From Arthrobacter sp. MYb23 (lineage in GTDB: Bacteria; Actinomycetota; Actinomycetes; Actinomycetales; Micrococcaceae): a DNA stretch of 64,000 bases. A program made the position numbers and the translations under genes. Shown here piece after piece: positions 33,356 through 42,339 of the stretch; the stretch's first letter is position 1, and every line of letters starts with the position of its first letter. The stretch is taken from positions 81,681 to 145,680 of the forward strand of contig NZ_PCPR01000009.1 of NCBI RefSeq assembly GCF_002979775.1, read 5' to 3'. The notes below the pieces were generated by a model. That model did no database searches and was not told where the DNA came from. It saw nothing but the letters and a program-made list of their open reading frames with translations.

Positions 33356-34989
33356 CACTTGATGCCGTCCTGGGGCAGTTTGCCATCAACAAAGTAGTCA
33401 TCGACGGCGGTGCTGACGCAGGAGTTCGCGCGGCCGTAGGCTGTGTGACCCTCACCTTCCCACGTGACGAGGGAGGCATTCTCCAGCTGCTTGCGCAGCG
33501 ACTGGGACCACTCGAGCGGAGTTGCGGGGTCGCCGGTGGTGCCTACCACCACGATGGGTGCAGATCCGGTGTACGCCACGGGCGCCGGGGTGCGGGTGCT
33601 GGGGTAGGGCCAGTCCTTGCAGCTGACGCCGCCGTAGGCAAAGAAAGCGCCGAACGTGGGGGATTCCTGCATGAGGCGGACTTCCTCGGCCCGCATGGCG
33701 GCGGTGTCTGTCACCATCGGGTAGTCCAGGCAGTTGATGGCTTGGAACGCGAAGGCGGAGTTGGAACTGTACGTGCCGTTGGGTTCGCGGTCTGCGCCAA
33801 GATCCGCCAGCCGCATCATCTGGGACACGTCACCGGCAAAGGCGCTGTCCAGTGCTTGGGTCAGGGCCGGCCAGCTTTGGTCGTTGTAAAGGGGCAGGAT
33901 GAGACCGTTGACGAAGTCGTTGGCGGTCACCAGCCGGCCGTCTTTGGCCGTCTGCGGGTTCTGGTCCACAGCCGTGATGAGGTCCCGGATTTCCTGGACA
34001 CCGTTGTCAACGGACCCGCTCAGGGGGCATTGTTGCTGTCGCTGGCAACTGGCCACGTAGGTGCTCAGGGCTTTTTCGAAGGCACGCGCCTGGCCGGCCG
34101 TCAGCTCCTCGTTGGTGATCGCCGGGTCCACGGCACCGTCAAGGACCACGCGGCCCACGTTGTCCGGGAAGAGTGAAGCGTAGGTGGAGCCCAGGAAGGT
34201 GCCGTAGGAGAAACCGAGGTAGTTGAGCTTGGCATCGTTTGACACCGCACGCAGTACATCCAGGTCCTTGGCAGCGCTCACGGTATCTATGTGTTCCAGG
34301 ACATCGCCGGTCTGCTGGGCGCACTGTTCCGCGAATGACTTGTTGAAGGCAAGCGCGGCGGCCAGTCCTTCGTCAGTGTTCTTGCGGAACACCTTTTCGC
34401 GGGCTGCATCACGCTCGGCATCGGTCATGCATGTCACCGGAGCGGAGCGACCCACACCCCTGGGATCAAAACCGACCACATCGAAGTTGGCACGCAACTT
34501 CTCGGTGAAGTGGGTGTTGCCTGCGTCCTTGACGAAATCCACGCCTGAGCCGCCGGGCCCGCCGGGATTTACCAGGATTGAGCCCTGTTTGTTGCCGGTG
34601 CTGGGCAGCTTAATGACAGAAAGCGTGATGTCCCCCGAGGCCGGATTGGCGTAGTCCTTAGGCACCTGGACCTTGCCACAGTGGAAGCCATCCTCGCACG
34701 AGCTCCACTCCACCGACTGCGAGTAGTACTTCTCCAAGCCCTCAGGAGCTGAGGCGGCGATGGACGGATCAACCGTGCTGGTGGACGGCTGGGCCGTTGG
34801 AGGCGGCAAGAACGGAACGGTGCACGCGCTCAGTACCAGCATGGACGCAAGCGCAACGCACATTGCCGCAAAACCGCGGCGGGAGCTACGCCCCGCAGCA
34901 CCCCCGCCCGCCAAACCACCACCCGCTTCGAGCTGGGCAGACCGGTCCCTTGAAGGGGTACCGGCGGACCGGCGGGGTGCGGACTTCAT
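33352..34989 (-). CDS. Tripeptidyl aminopeptidase-like (TAP) lipoprotein, alpha/beta hydrolase
   Basis: Exported serine peptidase of 545 residues, anchored to the membrane by a lipobox (LVLSAC, Cys56) after a basic N-terminus. The alpha/beta-hydrolase fold has NPGGPGGSG, the nucleophile in LGFSYGTFLG (about residue 260), Asp in GTTGDPATPL (about 485) and His in EGEGHTAYGR (about 511), with a TAP-type C-terminal domain. Homologues in Streptomyces and mycobacteria release N-terminal peptides. ATG at 34989 follows AGGAG. It lies 8 bp downstream of holB and is probably in the tmk-holB operon. Confidence 0.92.
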   Translation of the reverse strand: MKSAPRRSAGTPSRDRSAQLEAGGGLAGGGAAGRSSRRGFAAMCVALASMLVLSACTVPFLPPPTAQPSTSTVDPSIAASAPEGLEKYYSQSVEWSSCEDGFHCGKVQVPKDYANPASGDITLSVIKLPSTGNKQGSILVNPGGPGGSGVDFVKDAGNTHFTEKLRANFDVVGFDPRGVGRSAPVTCMTDAERDAAREKVFRKNTDEGLAAALAFNKSFAEQCAQQTGDVLEHIDTVSAAKDLDVLRAVSNDAKLNYLGFSYGTFLGSTYASLFPDNVGRVVLDGAVDPAITNEELTAGQARAFEKALSTYVASCQRQQQCPLSGSVDNGVQEIRDLITAVDQNPQTAKDGRLVTANDFVNGLILPLYNDQSWPALTQALDSAFAGDVSQMMRLADLGADREPNGTYSSNSAFAFQAINCLDYPMVTDTAAMRAEEVRLMQESPTFGAFFAYGGVSCKDWPYPSTRTPAPVAYTGSAPIVVVGTTGDPATPLEWSQSLRKQLENASLVTWEGEGHTAYGRANSCVSTAVDDYFVDGKLPQDGIKC

Positions 34990-34997
34990 GCATTCTC

Positions 34998-36149
34998 CTA
35001 TTGCTGGATGAGGCTCGTGGCCATGGACTCGACCGCCAACAGCGGCGCCACGTTGGTGGTGGTGATTCGGACACGGGCTTTGTTGATGGCGTCCATTCGG
35101 GCCAGGGTGGTCTCCGCCGTTGAATGGCCTGCGTAATCTTCCAGTTCGCTCTTGAGTTCAACGTTGACCAGTTCCACAGCGTTCCCCAACTGGATGATCA
35201 GGACGTCCCGGTAGAAGGACAGCAGATCTGTCAGTGTCCGGTCCAACGAGTCAGTGATGGAGCGCTTGGCACGCCGTTTCTGGTCGTCCTCAAGCTGCCT
35301 GACCTGGCTGCGCATGGAGGGTGGGAGCGTCCCGGATTCGGGAGCGCCCAGGCTCGCGAGCAGTGCGATCTTCTCCGCGGCGTCGCGTTCGTCGTTGGAG
35401 CTGTTGGCTTCCTCGGTAGCAATTTTGACCAATTTTTCGGCCATCATCACGGCAGCGGTAACGCCTCGCAGCCCAAGCGGTATTCGAACCGTATCCAGCC
35501 TGCGCTGCCGCGCATCGGCATCGCGGGCCAACCGGCGTGCGATCCCGATATGGCTTTGCGCCGCGCGTGCCGCACGGTCTGCGAGTTGGCGTTCGACGCC
35601 GTCGCGCCTCACCAACAGATCAGCGACGTCAGAGGCTGGCGGCAACCGCAGGCTCACCGGACGGCATCTCGAACGGATGGTGACCAGGACATCGGCAGGG
35701 GAGGGGGCACACAGCATCCAGATGGTCCGGGGTGTGGGTTCCTCAATCGCCTTTAGCAGGACGTTGGTGGTGCGCTCGGCCATGCGGTCCGCATCCTCCA
35801 CCACAATGATCCGCCACCGTCCCGTAGCTGGCCGGTCGCCGGCTTTGGAGACGAGTTCACGGGCCTCGTCAATGGTGATGGTGACCTTTTCGGTGCGCAC
35901 GAACGTCACATCCGAGTGGGTCTCACCGAGGATCGTGTGGCATGCCGGGCACTGCCCGCAGCCGCGCTTGGTCACATCGTCCTGCTCGCAGTTCAATGCG
36001 GCGGCAAAGGCCTTGGCTGCGTTTGAACGGCCCGATCCCGGTGGCCCGGTGAAGAGCCACGCATGGGTAAGCCCGGTGTCCCCCTGCGCTGCCTGCTTGA
36101 GCTGGGCAACCACTGGTGCCTGGCCTTGGAGGTCGTCCCAGACGCTCAC
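34998..36149 (-). CDS. holB: DNA polymerase III subunit delta'
   Basis: Clamp-loader AAA+ subunit of 383 residues. Walker A-like GPPGSGRSNAAKAFA (about 35-49), the zinc-type cysteine cluster CEQDDVTKRGCGQCPACH, VVEDADRM for Walker B, and IRSRCRPVSLRLP for the sensor region. It helps to load the beta clamp at the replication fork. GTG at 36149 overlaps the tmk stop by 4 bp (GTGA), so translation is coupled to tmk, a common actinobacterial arrangement. An unexpected member of the operon is the TAP-like peptidase just downstream. Confidence 0.95.
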   Translation of the reverse strand: MSVWDDLQGQAPVVAQLKQAAQGDTGLTHAWLFTGPPGSGRSNAAKAFAAALNCEQDDVTKRGCGQCPACHTILGETHSDVTFVRTEKVTITIDEARELVSKAGDRPATGRWRIIVVEDADRMAERTTNVLLKAIEEPTPRTIWMLCAPSPADVLVTIRSRCRPVSLRLPPASDVADLLVRRDGVERQLADRAARAAQSHIGIARRLARDADARQRRLDTVRIPLGLRGVTAAVMMAEKLVKIATEEANSSNDERDAAEKIALLASLGAPESGTLPPSMRSQVRQLEDDQKRRAKRSITDSLDRTLTDLLSFYRDVLIIQLGNAVELVNVELKSELEDYAGHSTAETTLARMDAINKARVRITTTNVAPLLAVESMATSLIQQ

Positions 36150-36844
36150 GGGCGGTCGCCCGAAACAGTTGCGTCGTTCAGCGGCGCAGCGGTCATAGGC
36201 GCGTCCTCGGAAACGAGCAGCGACTCCACCCGCTCCAGGATCCGGGACGCCAAAGTTTCAATATCGGCATTGGCGGGCAGCACCAGATAGCTGGAGGGTG
36301 CAGCTGCTGCGAGGTCCAGGAAAGCGTGCCGGATGGCCGAATGGAAATCGTCAGGCTCGGACTCCAGCCGGTCCTCGGTGGCATCCCCGGCGGTCCGGCG
36401 CTGCCGGCCATCGGAGGGGTCGACGTCGAGCAGTACCGTCAGGTCTGGATGCAGGCCTTCGGTGGCCCATTCGTTGAGGGACAACACCCCTTCGGCGCCG
36501 AGGCCGCGCCCGGCACCTTGATAGGCGACGGAGGAATCGATGTAGCGGTCCGTGATGACTACTGTCCCTTCGGCCAGCGCAGGCCGGATCACTTGGCTGG
36601 CATGGGCGGCACGGGCGGCCGCGAACATGAGGGCCTCCGTGCGGGGATCGATGGTGCCGTGCCCGTGGTCCAGGACCAGTGAACGCAATTTCTCACCGAT
36701 GGGGGTGCCGCCGGGTTCGCGGGTGCGCAGCACAGGGAGCCCCCGCGACTCAAGGGCGGCAGAGAGCCGGGCGGCCTGGGTGGACTTGCCCGCTCCGTCC
36801 CCGCCTTCGAAGGCGATGAAAAGGCCTGGGCTCTTAATACTCAC
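36146..36844 (-). CDS. tmk: Thymidylate kinase
   Basis: Converts dTMP to dTDP in the dTTP pathway. 232 residues, with P-loop FEGGDGAGKSTQAARL near the N-terminus, DRYIDSSVAYQG for the DRY motif and RQRRTAGDATEDRLE for the lid region. GTG at 36844 lies 6 nt after TAGGCT (36851-36856, minus strand) and lacks a Shine-Dalgarno sequence, so it is probably leaderless. Followed by holB with a 4-bp overlap. Divergent from the transsulfuration enzyme gene across 73 bp. Confidence 0.95.
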   Translation of the reverse strand: MSIKSPGLFIAFEGGDGAGKSTQAARLSAALESRGLPVLRTREPGGTPIGEKLRSLVLDHGHGTIDPRTEALMFAAARAAHASQVIRPALAEGTVVITDRYIDSSVAYQGAGRGLGAEGVLSLNEWATEGLHPDLTVLLDVDPSDGRQRRTAGDATEDRLESEPDDFHSAIRHAFLDLAAAAPSSYLVLPANADIETLASRILERVESLLVSEDAPMTAAPLNDATVSGDRP

Positions 36845-36917
36845 TGGACCAGCCTACCGATCACCGGCATTCGAGACGGCTTTTATCCACAGCATTGCCC
36901 GCGGCTACGCTGAAACC
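36845..36917. promoter_or_regulatory. Divergent leaderless promoters for tmk and the transsulfuration gene
   Basis: The 73 bp between the two start codons hold TAGGCT (minus, 36851-36856, 6 nt before the tmk GTG) and TACGCT (plus, 36906-36911, 6 nt before the ATG at 36918). Each -10 is placed so that transcription would begin at the start codon itself. The two sites are 49 bp apart. Confidence 0.65.
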
Positions 36918-38102
36918 ATGAGCCTTTCCGACCAGCATGCCGCCGATTTGTCTCCGGAAACCGTTGTAGTTGCGGCCGGTCGCCCCGACCGCGCCCACGA
37001 CGAGCCCGTCAACCCGCCCATCGTCCTGTCCTCCACATACTTCGGAACAGGTTCATTGGGCGACGGAGATCGCGGCTACGGGCGCTATGCGAACCCCACG
37101 TGGGATCCCTTCGAGGATGCGCTGGCCAAGCTGGAAGGCGCCACACTGCCCGGACTGCTCTACGCCTCCGGCCTGGCGGCAGTCAGCTCAGCGTTGTCCC
37201 TGGTTCCCGCAGGTGGTGTGGTGGTGATGCCCTCGCACAGTTACGCGGGTTCCCTGGTCATGGCCACTGAACTGGCAGAGAAGGGCTTCCTGGAACTTCG
37301 TACCGTGGACATCACGGACACGGACGCGGTCAAAGCACTCATCAACCCCGAGCAGGGTAAGAAGGCAGATCTGCTCTGGCTCGAAAGCCCCACCAACCCG
37401 ATGCTCGGCATCGCCGACATCCGCGCACTGACTGACGCCGCTCACGCAGTCGGCGCAATCGTGGTCACGGACAATACGTTCTCCACGCCTTTGGTGCAGC
37501 AGCCGCTCAGCCTGGGGTCCGACGTCGTTCTTCACTCGGTGACCAAGTATCTGGCCGGACATTCGGACGTCGTCCTTGGCGCCTTGGTCACCTCCAACCC
37601 GGAACTGCGCGCCACACTGCTGCATCACCGCATCATCCACGGCGGGATCGCCGGACCCTTCGAGGCCTGGCTGGCATTGCGCGGCCTCCGCACCTTGGCG
37701 CTGAGGATTGAGCGCTCGCAGGCCTCCGCGGCAACCCTCGCCGAACGCCTCAGCACGCACCCCCGCGTCGAAGCCATCCGCTATCCGGGCCTTCCCAGCG
37801 ATCCCGGGCACGGGCGCGCCACGGAACAGATGAAGGGCTTCGGATCCATCCTCTGCATCCAGATCGCTGGAGACGAACATCGCAGCGGCGCCGACGCCGC
37901 GGACGAACTGGTGCGCGCGTTGGAGCTTTGGCTACCTGCCACGTCTTTGGGCGGGGTGGAGTCACTCATTGAACGCCGACGCCGGCACACGGCGGAGCCG
38001 CTCAGCGTGCCGGAGAATCTGGTCCGGATGAGCGTGGGAATCGAGAACGTGGAAGACCTCTGGTCCGACCTCGAGCAAGCGCTGAAGTCTCTGGACAGCT
38101 AG
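36918..38102 (+). CDS. Cys/Met metabolism PLP-dependent enzyme (cystathionine gamma-synthase/lyase type)
   Basis: Transsulfuration enzyme of 394 residues. The PLP lysine is in SVTKYLAGHSDVVLG, with YASGLAAVSSAL and the cofactor-contact segment LLWLESPTNPML. It should act in methionine/cysteine interconversion, either cystathionine gamma-synthase or gamma-lyase; sequence alone does not separate them. ATG at 36918 follows TACGCT by 6 nt with no Shine-Dalgarno, so it is probably leaderless. A longer in-frame reading extends upstream into the tmk gene and is rejected. A small membrane-protein gene follows 10 bp downstream. Confidence 0.9.
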   Translation: MSLSDQHAADLSPETVVVAAGRPDRAHDEPVNPPIVLSSTYFGTGSLGDGDRGYGRYANPTWDPFEDALAKLEGATLPGLLYASGLAAVSSALSLVPAGGVVVMPSHSYAGSLVMATELAEKGFLELRTVDITDTDAVKALINPEQGKKADLLWLESPTNPMLGIADIRALTDAAHAVGAIVVTDNTFSTPLVQQPLSLGSDVVLHSVTKYLAGHSDVVLGALVTSNPELRATLLHHRIIHGGIAGPFEAWLALRGLRTLALRIERSQASAATLAERLSTHPRVEAIRYPGLPSDPGHGRATEQMKGFGSILCIQIAGDEHRSGADAADELVRALELWLPATSLGGVESLIERRRRHTAEPLSVPENLVRMSVGIENVEDLWSDLEQALKSLDS

Positions 38103-38112
38103 GCTAAAGGGC

Positions 38113-38454
38113 GTGGACGGAAAAATCTTGATCGACAGCGTTACCTTCGGGGTGTACTACATCCTTGGCTTGGTAGCCCTTGCCTTGGAACTGTGGGCCT
38201 TCGCAGATTGTTTGCGCCATAAGTCAACGCTCTTCGTGGCAGCCTCAAAGCGCACCAAGACGTTCTGGCTGGCACTGACCGGCGTGGCGCTTGCGATCGG
38301 CGCCCTGACCGTATTGACGGGCGGCAGCAGCCTGGGATTGTTCGGCATCGCCGCTGTCACCGCAGCGTGCGTCTACCTTGCCGATGTCCGTCCCGCCCTG
38401 CGCGAGGCCGGCAGCGGCGGCAACCGCAATGTGGGTCCTTACGGTCCCTGGTAA
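38113..38454 (+). CDS. DUF2516-type small membrane protein
   Basis: Membrane protein of 113 residues with three predicted helices (YYILGLVALALELWAFADC, FWLALTGVALAIGALTVL, LGLFGIAAVTAACVYLADV) and a C-terminal tail rich in Gly and Asn. The size and the cysteine in the first helix fit the DUF2516 family of actinobacteria as I remember it. GTG at 38113 lies 7 nt after TAGGCT (38100-38105), whose first three bases are the stop codon of the upstream gene. It may therefore have its own leaderless promoter inside the operon. Function unknown. Confidence 0.7.
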   Translation: MDGKILIDSVTFGVYYILGLVALALELWAFADCLRHKSTLFVAASKRTKTFWLALTGVALAIGALTVLTGGSSLGLFGIAAVTAACVYLADVRPALREAGSGGNRNVGPYGPW

Positions 38455-38470
38455 GAACCGCCGTCAAGAG

Positions 38471-39292
38471 TCACTGAGGCGCCACCGCTTCCCACGCCAC
38501 CGTCACTTCACCCAACCGCCACCTCGCCGGACCATCCTGAAGCGGCCACCCGGCGTCGCGTAGCGAACGGCACATGCCCGTCCAGCGTTGCCGGTTTCCG
38601 AATGAGGCCAGCGGCGCAGCCTCCAGCCACGCCTTATCCATGGCCTGCAGGAATGCGTGGATGGGTTCACCCGGAACGTTCCGGTGGATCAGGGCTTTGG
38701 GCAGCCGCTCCGCCACCTCGGATGGCAACTCGAAACTGCCGAACCGCACGGAAAAACTGAGGCTCAAAGGGCGCTCTGCATCCAAAGCCACCCACGTGAC
38801 ACGTCGGCCGATTTCGTCGCATGTGCCATCAATGAAAAGCCCGCCGGGCGCCAACCGTGACTGCACCAGCCGCCAGATCCCGGCGACGTCCGCTTCCTCA
38901 TATTGGCGCAGCACGTTGAAGGCGCGGACCAACACCGGGTTACCGGGGACGGGTACTTCAAAACCGCCCACGTGAAAGCTGAGCCCGGGCCGTTCGAGGG
39001 CTTTGGCGGTCCGTACGCGCTCCGGTTCAATCTCGATCCCGCAGACCCGGACATCCGGCCGTACGGCCTGCAACCGTTCGAAGAGCTCGACGGCGGTGGT
39101 TGGCGAGGCGCCGTAGCCCAGGTCCACCACAAGGGGGTCGACGGCGGCGCGAAGCCGCCAAGCCTGCGGCCCCGCAAGCCACCTGTCCAGGCGGCGCATC
39201 CGGTTGGGATTGGTGGTGCCGCGGGTGATGTTGCCAACGGGCTTCCCGCCCCGACTCCGGGGAGAGCCCACCCGTTCCGCTTTTTGCACCAC
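38471..39292 (-). CDS. Class I SAM-dependent methyltransferase-like protein
   Basis: Predicted methyltransferase of 273 residues. The SAM-binding loop reads [16 protein letters not shown] and the acidic end of strand 2 is [10 protein letters not shown], followed by the motif [16 protein letters not shown]. The GxG loop is slightly altered (GYGASP) compared with the usual GxGxG. The start is GTG at 39292, 7 nt after TAAAGT, so it is probably leaderless; a GTG at 39301 lies inside that -10. It is divergent from gpmA across 96 bp. The substrate is unknown; the name is based on fold only. Confidence 0.75.
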   Translation of the reverse strand: MVQKAERVGSPRSRGGKPVGNITRGTTNPNRMRRLDRWLAGPQAWRLRAAVDPLVVDLGYGASPTTAVELFERLQAVRPDVRVCGIEIEPERVRTAKALERPGLSFHVGGFEVPVPGNPVLVRAFNVLRQYEEADVAGIWRLVQSRLAPGGLFIDGTCDEIGRRVTWVALDAERPLSLSFSVRFGSFELPSEVAERLPKALIHRNVPGEPIHAFLQAMDKAWLEAAPLASFGNRQRWTGMCRSLRDAGWPLQDGPARWRLGEVTVAWEAVAPQ

Positions 39293-39388
39293 GGCCCCCA
39301 CTTTATCCCTGCCTGCACCGCACCGCTGAGTCCGTTGCCGGACGTAACGCCGGGCAGGGCACGCAGCTGCTCAGCTAGGATGAAAACC

Positions 39389-40135
39389 ATGACTTACAAG
39401 CTGATTCTGCTGCGCCATGGCCACAGCGAATGGAACGCCAAGAACCTGTTCACCGGTTGGGTGGACGTTGACCTGAACGATCAAGGCCGCAAAGAAGCAG
39501 TGCGCGGTGGAGAGCTCCTGGTTGAGAATGACATTCTCCCGGACGTCCTTTACACCTCGCTCCTGAAGCGTGCCATCAACACCGCCAACATGGCCCTGGA
39601 CAAGGCCGATCGCGGCTGGATCCCGGTCAAGCGCGATTGGCGCCTCAACGAACGCCACTACGGCGCGTTGCAGGGCAAGGACAAGGCCCAGACCCTGGCC
39701 GAGTTCGGCGAAGAGCAGTTCATGGAATGGCGCCGCAGCTACGACACCCCGCCGCCGGCCCTGTCCGACGACAGCGAGTTCTCCCAGGCCCACGATGTCC
39801 GTTACAAGGATCTTGGCGACGCCCTGCCGCGCACCGAGTGCCTCAAGGACGTCCTGGTCCGCCTGCTCCCTTACTGGGAATCGGACATCAAGGAAGACCT
39901 CAAGGCCGGCAAGACCGTGCTGGTCACGGCCCACGGCAACTCACTGCGCGCGCTCGTGAAGCACCTGGACGGCATCAGCGACGACGCCATTGCCGGCCTC
40001 AACATCCCCACGGGCATCCCGCTGGTGTACGAACTGGACGAGGACTTCCAGCCGATCAACGCCGGCGGAACCTACCTGGATCCCGACGCCGCAGCCCAGG
40101 CCATCCTCGCGGTGGCTAACCAGGGCAAAAAGTGA
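39389..40135 (+). CDS. gpmA: 2,3-bisphosphoglycerate-dependent phosphoglycerate mutase
   Basis: Glycolytic enzyme of 248 residues interconverting 3- and 2-phosphoglycerate. The phosphohistidine motif [10 protein letters not shown] is at 7-16, followed by [11 protein letters not shown] and [12 protein letters not shown]. The second catalytic His is in [11 protein letters not shown]. Length matches E. coli GpmA (250). ATG at 39389 follows TAGGAT by 7 nt without Shine-Dalgarno, so it is likely leaderless. A strong hairpin follows the stop. Function is firm. Confidence 0.96.
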   Translation: MTYKLILLRHGHSEWNAKNLFTGWVDVDLNDQGRKEAVRGGELLVENDILPDVLYTSLLKRAINTANMALDKADRGWIPVKRDWRLNERHYGALQGKDKAQTLAEFGEEQFMEWRRSYDTPPPALSDDSEFSQAHDVRYKDLGDALPRTECLKDVLVRLLPYWESDIKEDLKAGKTVLVTAHGNSLRALVKHLDGISDDAIAGLNIPTGIPLVYELDEDFQPINAGGTYLDPDAAAQAILAVANQGKK

Positions 40136-40150
40136 AGCCTTAGTTAACGA

Positions 40151-40197
40151 CGACGGCGGCCGGTCACCCTTCCAAGAAGGGTGACCGGCCGCCGTCG
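40151..40197. terminator. Bidirectional terminator between gpmA and phoU
   Basis: A perfect 22-bp stem (left arm 40151-40172, right arm 40176-40197) has a 3-nt loop (CAA). It lies between convergent stop codons and would end transcripts from both sides. Confidence 0.9.
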
Positions 40198-40211
40198 TTA
40201 AGGCTGAAGGG

Positions 40212-40865
40212 CTAGAAGCCTTCGGGCTGCCATTCGCCCGTCACCAGGTAGGTGACCTTGCGGGCCACCGAGACGCCGTGGTCAGCGAAGCGCTCGAAGT
40301 AGCGGCTGGCCAGGGCGACGTCCACGGTGGTGGAGGGGCTTTCGCTCCACTCCGGGGAGGCGATCGCCTTGAAGACACTGAGGTGGAGATCGTCCACGGC
40401 GATGTTGATCTTGAGGATGTCGCGGGCAACCTCAAGGTCGCGGGTCTCAAGGAGTTCAATGACCTTGGCGGTGATCTCGATATCGTGCTGGGCCATGGCC
40501 TTGAAGGTCTGGGTCAGCGATGCGGGGATAACGGTGGCCGGGTAGCGCAGGCGCGCCAGCTGGGCAACGTGGCGGGCGAGGTCGCCCATGCGTTCCAGCG
40601 AAGCACTCATGCGCAGCGAACCCACAATCATGCGGAGATCGCTCGCCACAGGGCCCTGCAGGGCAAGGATGTCGATGGCCCGCTCGTCGAGGCTGTTCTG
40701 CAGGAAGTCGATTCGGGCGTCTGCCGCGATGACGTCCTGGGCAAGATCCACGTCGGCGCCTTCGAAGGAAGTAGTAGCCTTCGTGATAGCTTCGTGAACC
40801 AGCTTGGAGATCTCGATGAGGTCGTCACCTACCTGGGTGAGTTCCTCCTGAAAAACCTTGCGCAC
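40212..40865 (-). CDS. phoU: Phosphate signalling protein PhoU
   Basis: Negative regulator of the phosphate response, 217 residues. Two PhoU helical repeats contain the metal-binding motifs LRMSASLERMGDLARHV and ASRYFERFADHGVSVARKV (E-R-x-x-D type). GTG at 40865 follows AAGGA with a 7-nt spacer. Divergent from senX3, with which it shares a candidate PHO box; in mycobacteria and streptomycetes PhoU acts on the SenX3/PhoR kinase. There are no pst transport genes in the window. Confidence 0.95.
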   Translation of the reverse strand: MRKVFQEELTQVGDDLIEISKLVHEAITKATTSFEGADVDLAQDVIAADARIDFLQNSLDERAIDILALQGPVASDLRMIVGSLRMSASLERMGDLARHVAQLARLRYPATVIPASLTQTFKAMAQHDIEITAKVIELLETRDLEVARDILKINIAVDDLHLSVFKAIASPEWSESPSTTVDVALASRYFERFADHGVSVARKVTYLVTGEWQPEGF

Positions 40866-40958
40866 TAAGGCGTCCTTTCCTTGGAAATCCTGTTCCCCTG
40901 CCGGGCGTCGGATCTCAAAACCATTGACAGTCCAACCAGTAACTGTGTCAGGGGCCAG

Positions 40959-40997
40959 TGAACGGTTCGGCACCTTTAGATGAACGTTAGTTGAACC
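40959..40997. promoter_or_regulatory. Candidate PHO box between phoU and senX3
   Basis: TGAAC half-sites occur at 40959-40963, 40981-40985 and 40992-40996, spaced 22 and 11 bp, i.e. on an 11-bp grid with a degenerate copy at about 40970. On the opposite strand these read GTTCA, the core of the actinobacterial PhoP/RegX3 direct repeat (GTTCAYC with 11-bp period). The position between the kinase and phoU genes matches autoregulated PHO boxes known in Streptomyces. Confidence 0.7.
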
Positions 40998-41055
40998 GTC
41001 CGCGTTTGGGGCCGGATCACTGCTTGGCCGTGTTTCCACAGCATAAGCTGGACAC

Positions 41056-42339
41056 GTGGATCCATTGCTCATAGGTGTCGTCGCTGGCCTCGTAGGCTTG
41101 TCGTTGGGCGTCTTTGGCATGCTCGCTTTCAGAATCAGCGAGCGGCAGCGCAGCATCGTGGACCTGGACGTGAGCGAACCCTTGCTTCCTGAGGGGGCCG
41201 CAGAGGTGCTGTCCGTTGTCGGGCGTGCCTTCGTGGTGGTGGACGCGATCGACGGCGTCGTGCGTGCAAGTCCTGCCGCGTATGCGTACGGCCTGGTGCG
41301 TGGGCACACTGTGGTGCACAAACAGCTCCTGGACATGACAGCGAAGGTCCGCCGCGACGGTGTGATCCTGGAGGAGCAATACGAACTCCCGCGTGGCCCG
41401 TTGGGCAAAGGCACCATTGTGGTTCAGGTCAGGGCAGCCATGCTCGGGTGGGAATACATCGTGCTCCTGGCCGACGACCGCACTGAGATCACCCGCACCG
41501 AGGAGATCCGGAACGACTTCGTGGCCAACGTCTCCCACGAGCTCAAGACCCCGGTGGGTGCCATCTCCCTGCTGGCCGAGGCCCTCGAAGCCTCGCCCGA
41601 TGACGAAGAAGCAGTCCGCCGCTTCGCCAAGCGAATGCACAAGGAATCCGGGCGATTGGCAGCCCTGGTCCAGGACATCATTGAACTTTCCCGGTTGCAG
41701 GGCGCCAACGTGGCCCAGCGGGGTCTCCCGGTGGACATCAACACCGTCATCACTGAAGCGGTGGATCGCTCGCAGTTGCCGGCTGAGAGTAAGAACATCC
41801 AGATTGTGGTGGGCGGCCACTCGGAGTCGCTGGTGTTTGGAGACCACGACCTCCTGGTGACAGCCCTCCGTAACCTGATCGACAACGCCATCCGCTACTC
41901 GCCGGAAAACACGCGGGTAGGTGTCGGCGTCCGGACGCGGGAGGGCGTCGTTGCCATCTCCGTCACAGACCAAGGCGAAGGCCTCACGCCGGAGGACCAG
42001 GAGCGGGTGTTCGAACGTTTCTACCGCGTGGACGCCGCACGATCCCGGCATACCGGCGGCACAGGCCTCGGCCTCAGCATCGTCAAGCACGTGGTGTCCA
42101 ACCACGGCGGCGAGGTGACGGTGTGGTCCCAGCCCGGCCAAGGGTCAACGTTCACAGTCCGCCTGCCGGAGATGGAAGGCCAGGACGACGACGCCGGCCT
42201 GCCGCCTTCCGCTGCAGCTGCGTCTTCCGAACTTCAGGCGACCGCCGTCGTCGAGTCCCGTCCCGTGAGTCAACAACCCCATCGCGTGAATCATCAAAGG
42301 GGCGCCAACGGCGCCCAAGAGCAAGGAGCCAGCGCTTGA
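41056..42339 (+). CDS. senX3: Sensor histidine kinase SenX3
   Basis: Membrane-bound phosphate-responsive kinase of 427 residues. One N-terminal helix (about 4-26), a PAS-like region (about 45-140), the H-box FVANVSHELKTPVGAI with phospho-acceptor His161, the N-box LIDNAIRYSP, and G-boxes DQGEGLTP and HTGGTGLGLS. A low-complexity Gln/Asn-rich tail (about 370-427) is unusual. GTG at 41056 lies 6 nt after TAAGCT (41044-41049), consistent with leaderless transcription. It partners RegX3, with which it overlaps, and is divergent from phoU. A 7-bp hairpin near its 3' end precedes the regX3 binding site. Confidence 0.95.
   Translation: MDPLLIGVVAGLVGLSLGVFGMLAFRISERQRSIVDLDVSEPLLPEGAAEVLSVVGRAFVVVDAIDGVVRASPAAYAYGLVRGHTVVHKQLLDMTAKVRRDGVILEEQYELPRGPLGKGTIVVQVRAAMLGWEYIVLLADDRTEITRTEEIRNDFVANVSHELKTPVGAISLLAEALEASPDDEEAVRRFAKRMHKESGRLAALVQDIIELSRLQGANVAQRGLPVDINTVITEAVDRSQLPAESKNIQIVVGGHSESLVFGDHDLLVTALRNLIDNAIRYSPENTRVGVGVRTREGVVAISVTDQGEGLTPEDQERVFERFYRVDAARSRHTGGTGLGLSIVKHVVSNHGGEVTVWSQPGQGSTFTVRLPEMEGQDDDAGLPPSAAAASSELQATAVVESRPVSQQPHRVNHQRGANGAQEQGASA
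42300..42316 (+). other. Hairpin just upstream of the regX3 ribosome binding site
   Basis: GGGCGCC (42300-42306), loop AAC, GGCGCCC (42310-42316) form a perfect 7-bp stem within the end of senX3, 6 nt before AAGGAG (42323-42328). It might tune translation of regX3. Could be chance in GC-rich coding sequence. Confidence 0.4.

Noticed and set aside
36552..36917. In-frame 122-codon extension upstream of the transsulfuration gene start
   Set aside because: It lies antisense to tmk and ignores the TACGCT promoter; the ATG at 36918 is at the family's N-terminus.
40866..41417. Extended N-terminus for phoU
   Set aside because: GTG at 40865 has a good AAGGA and matches the expected PhoU length of 217 residues; the extension overlaps the PHO box and senX3 antisense.
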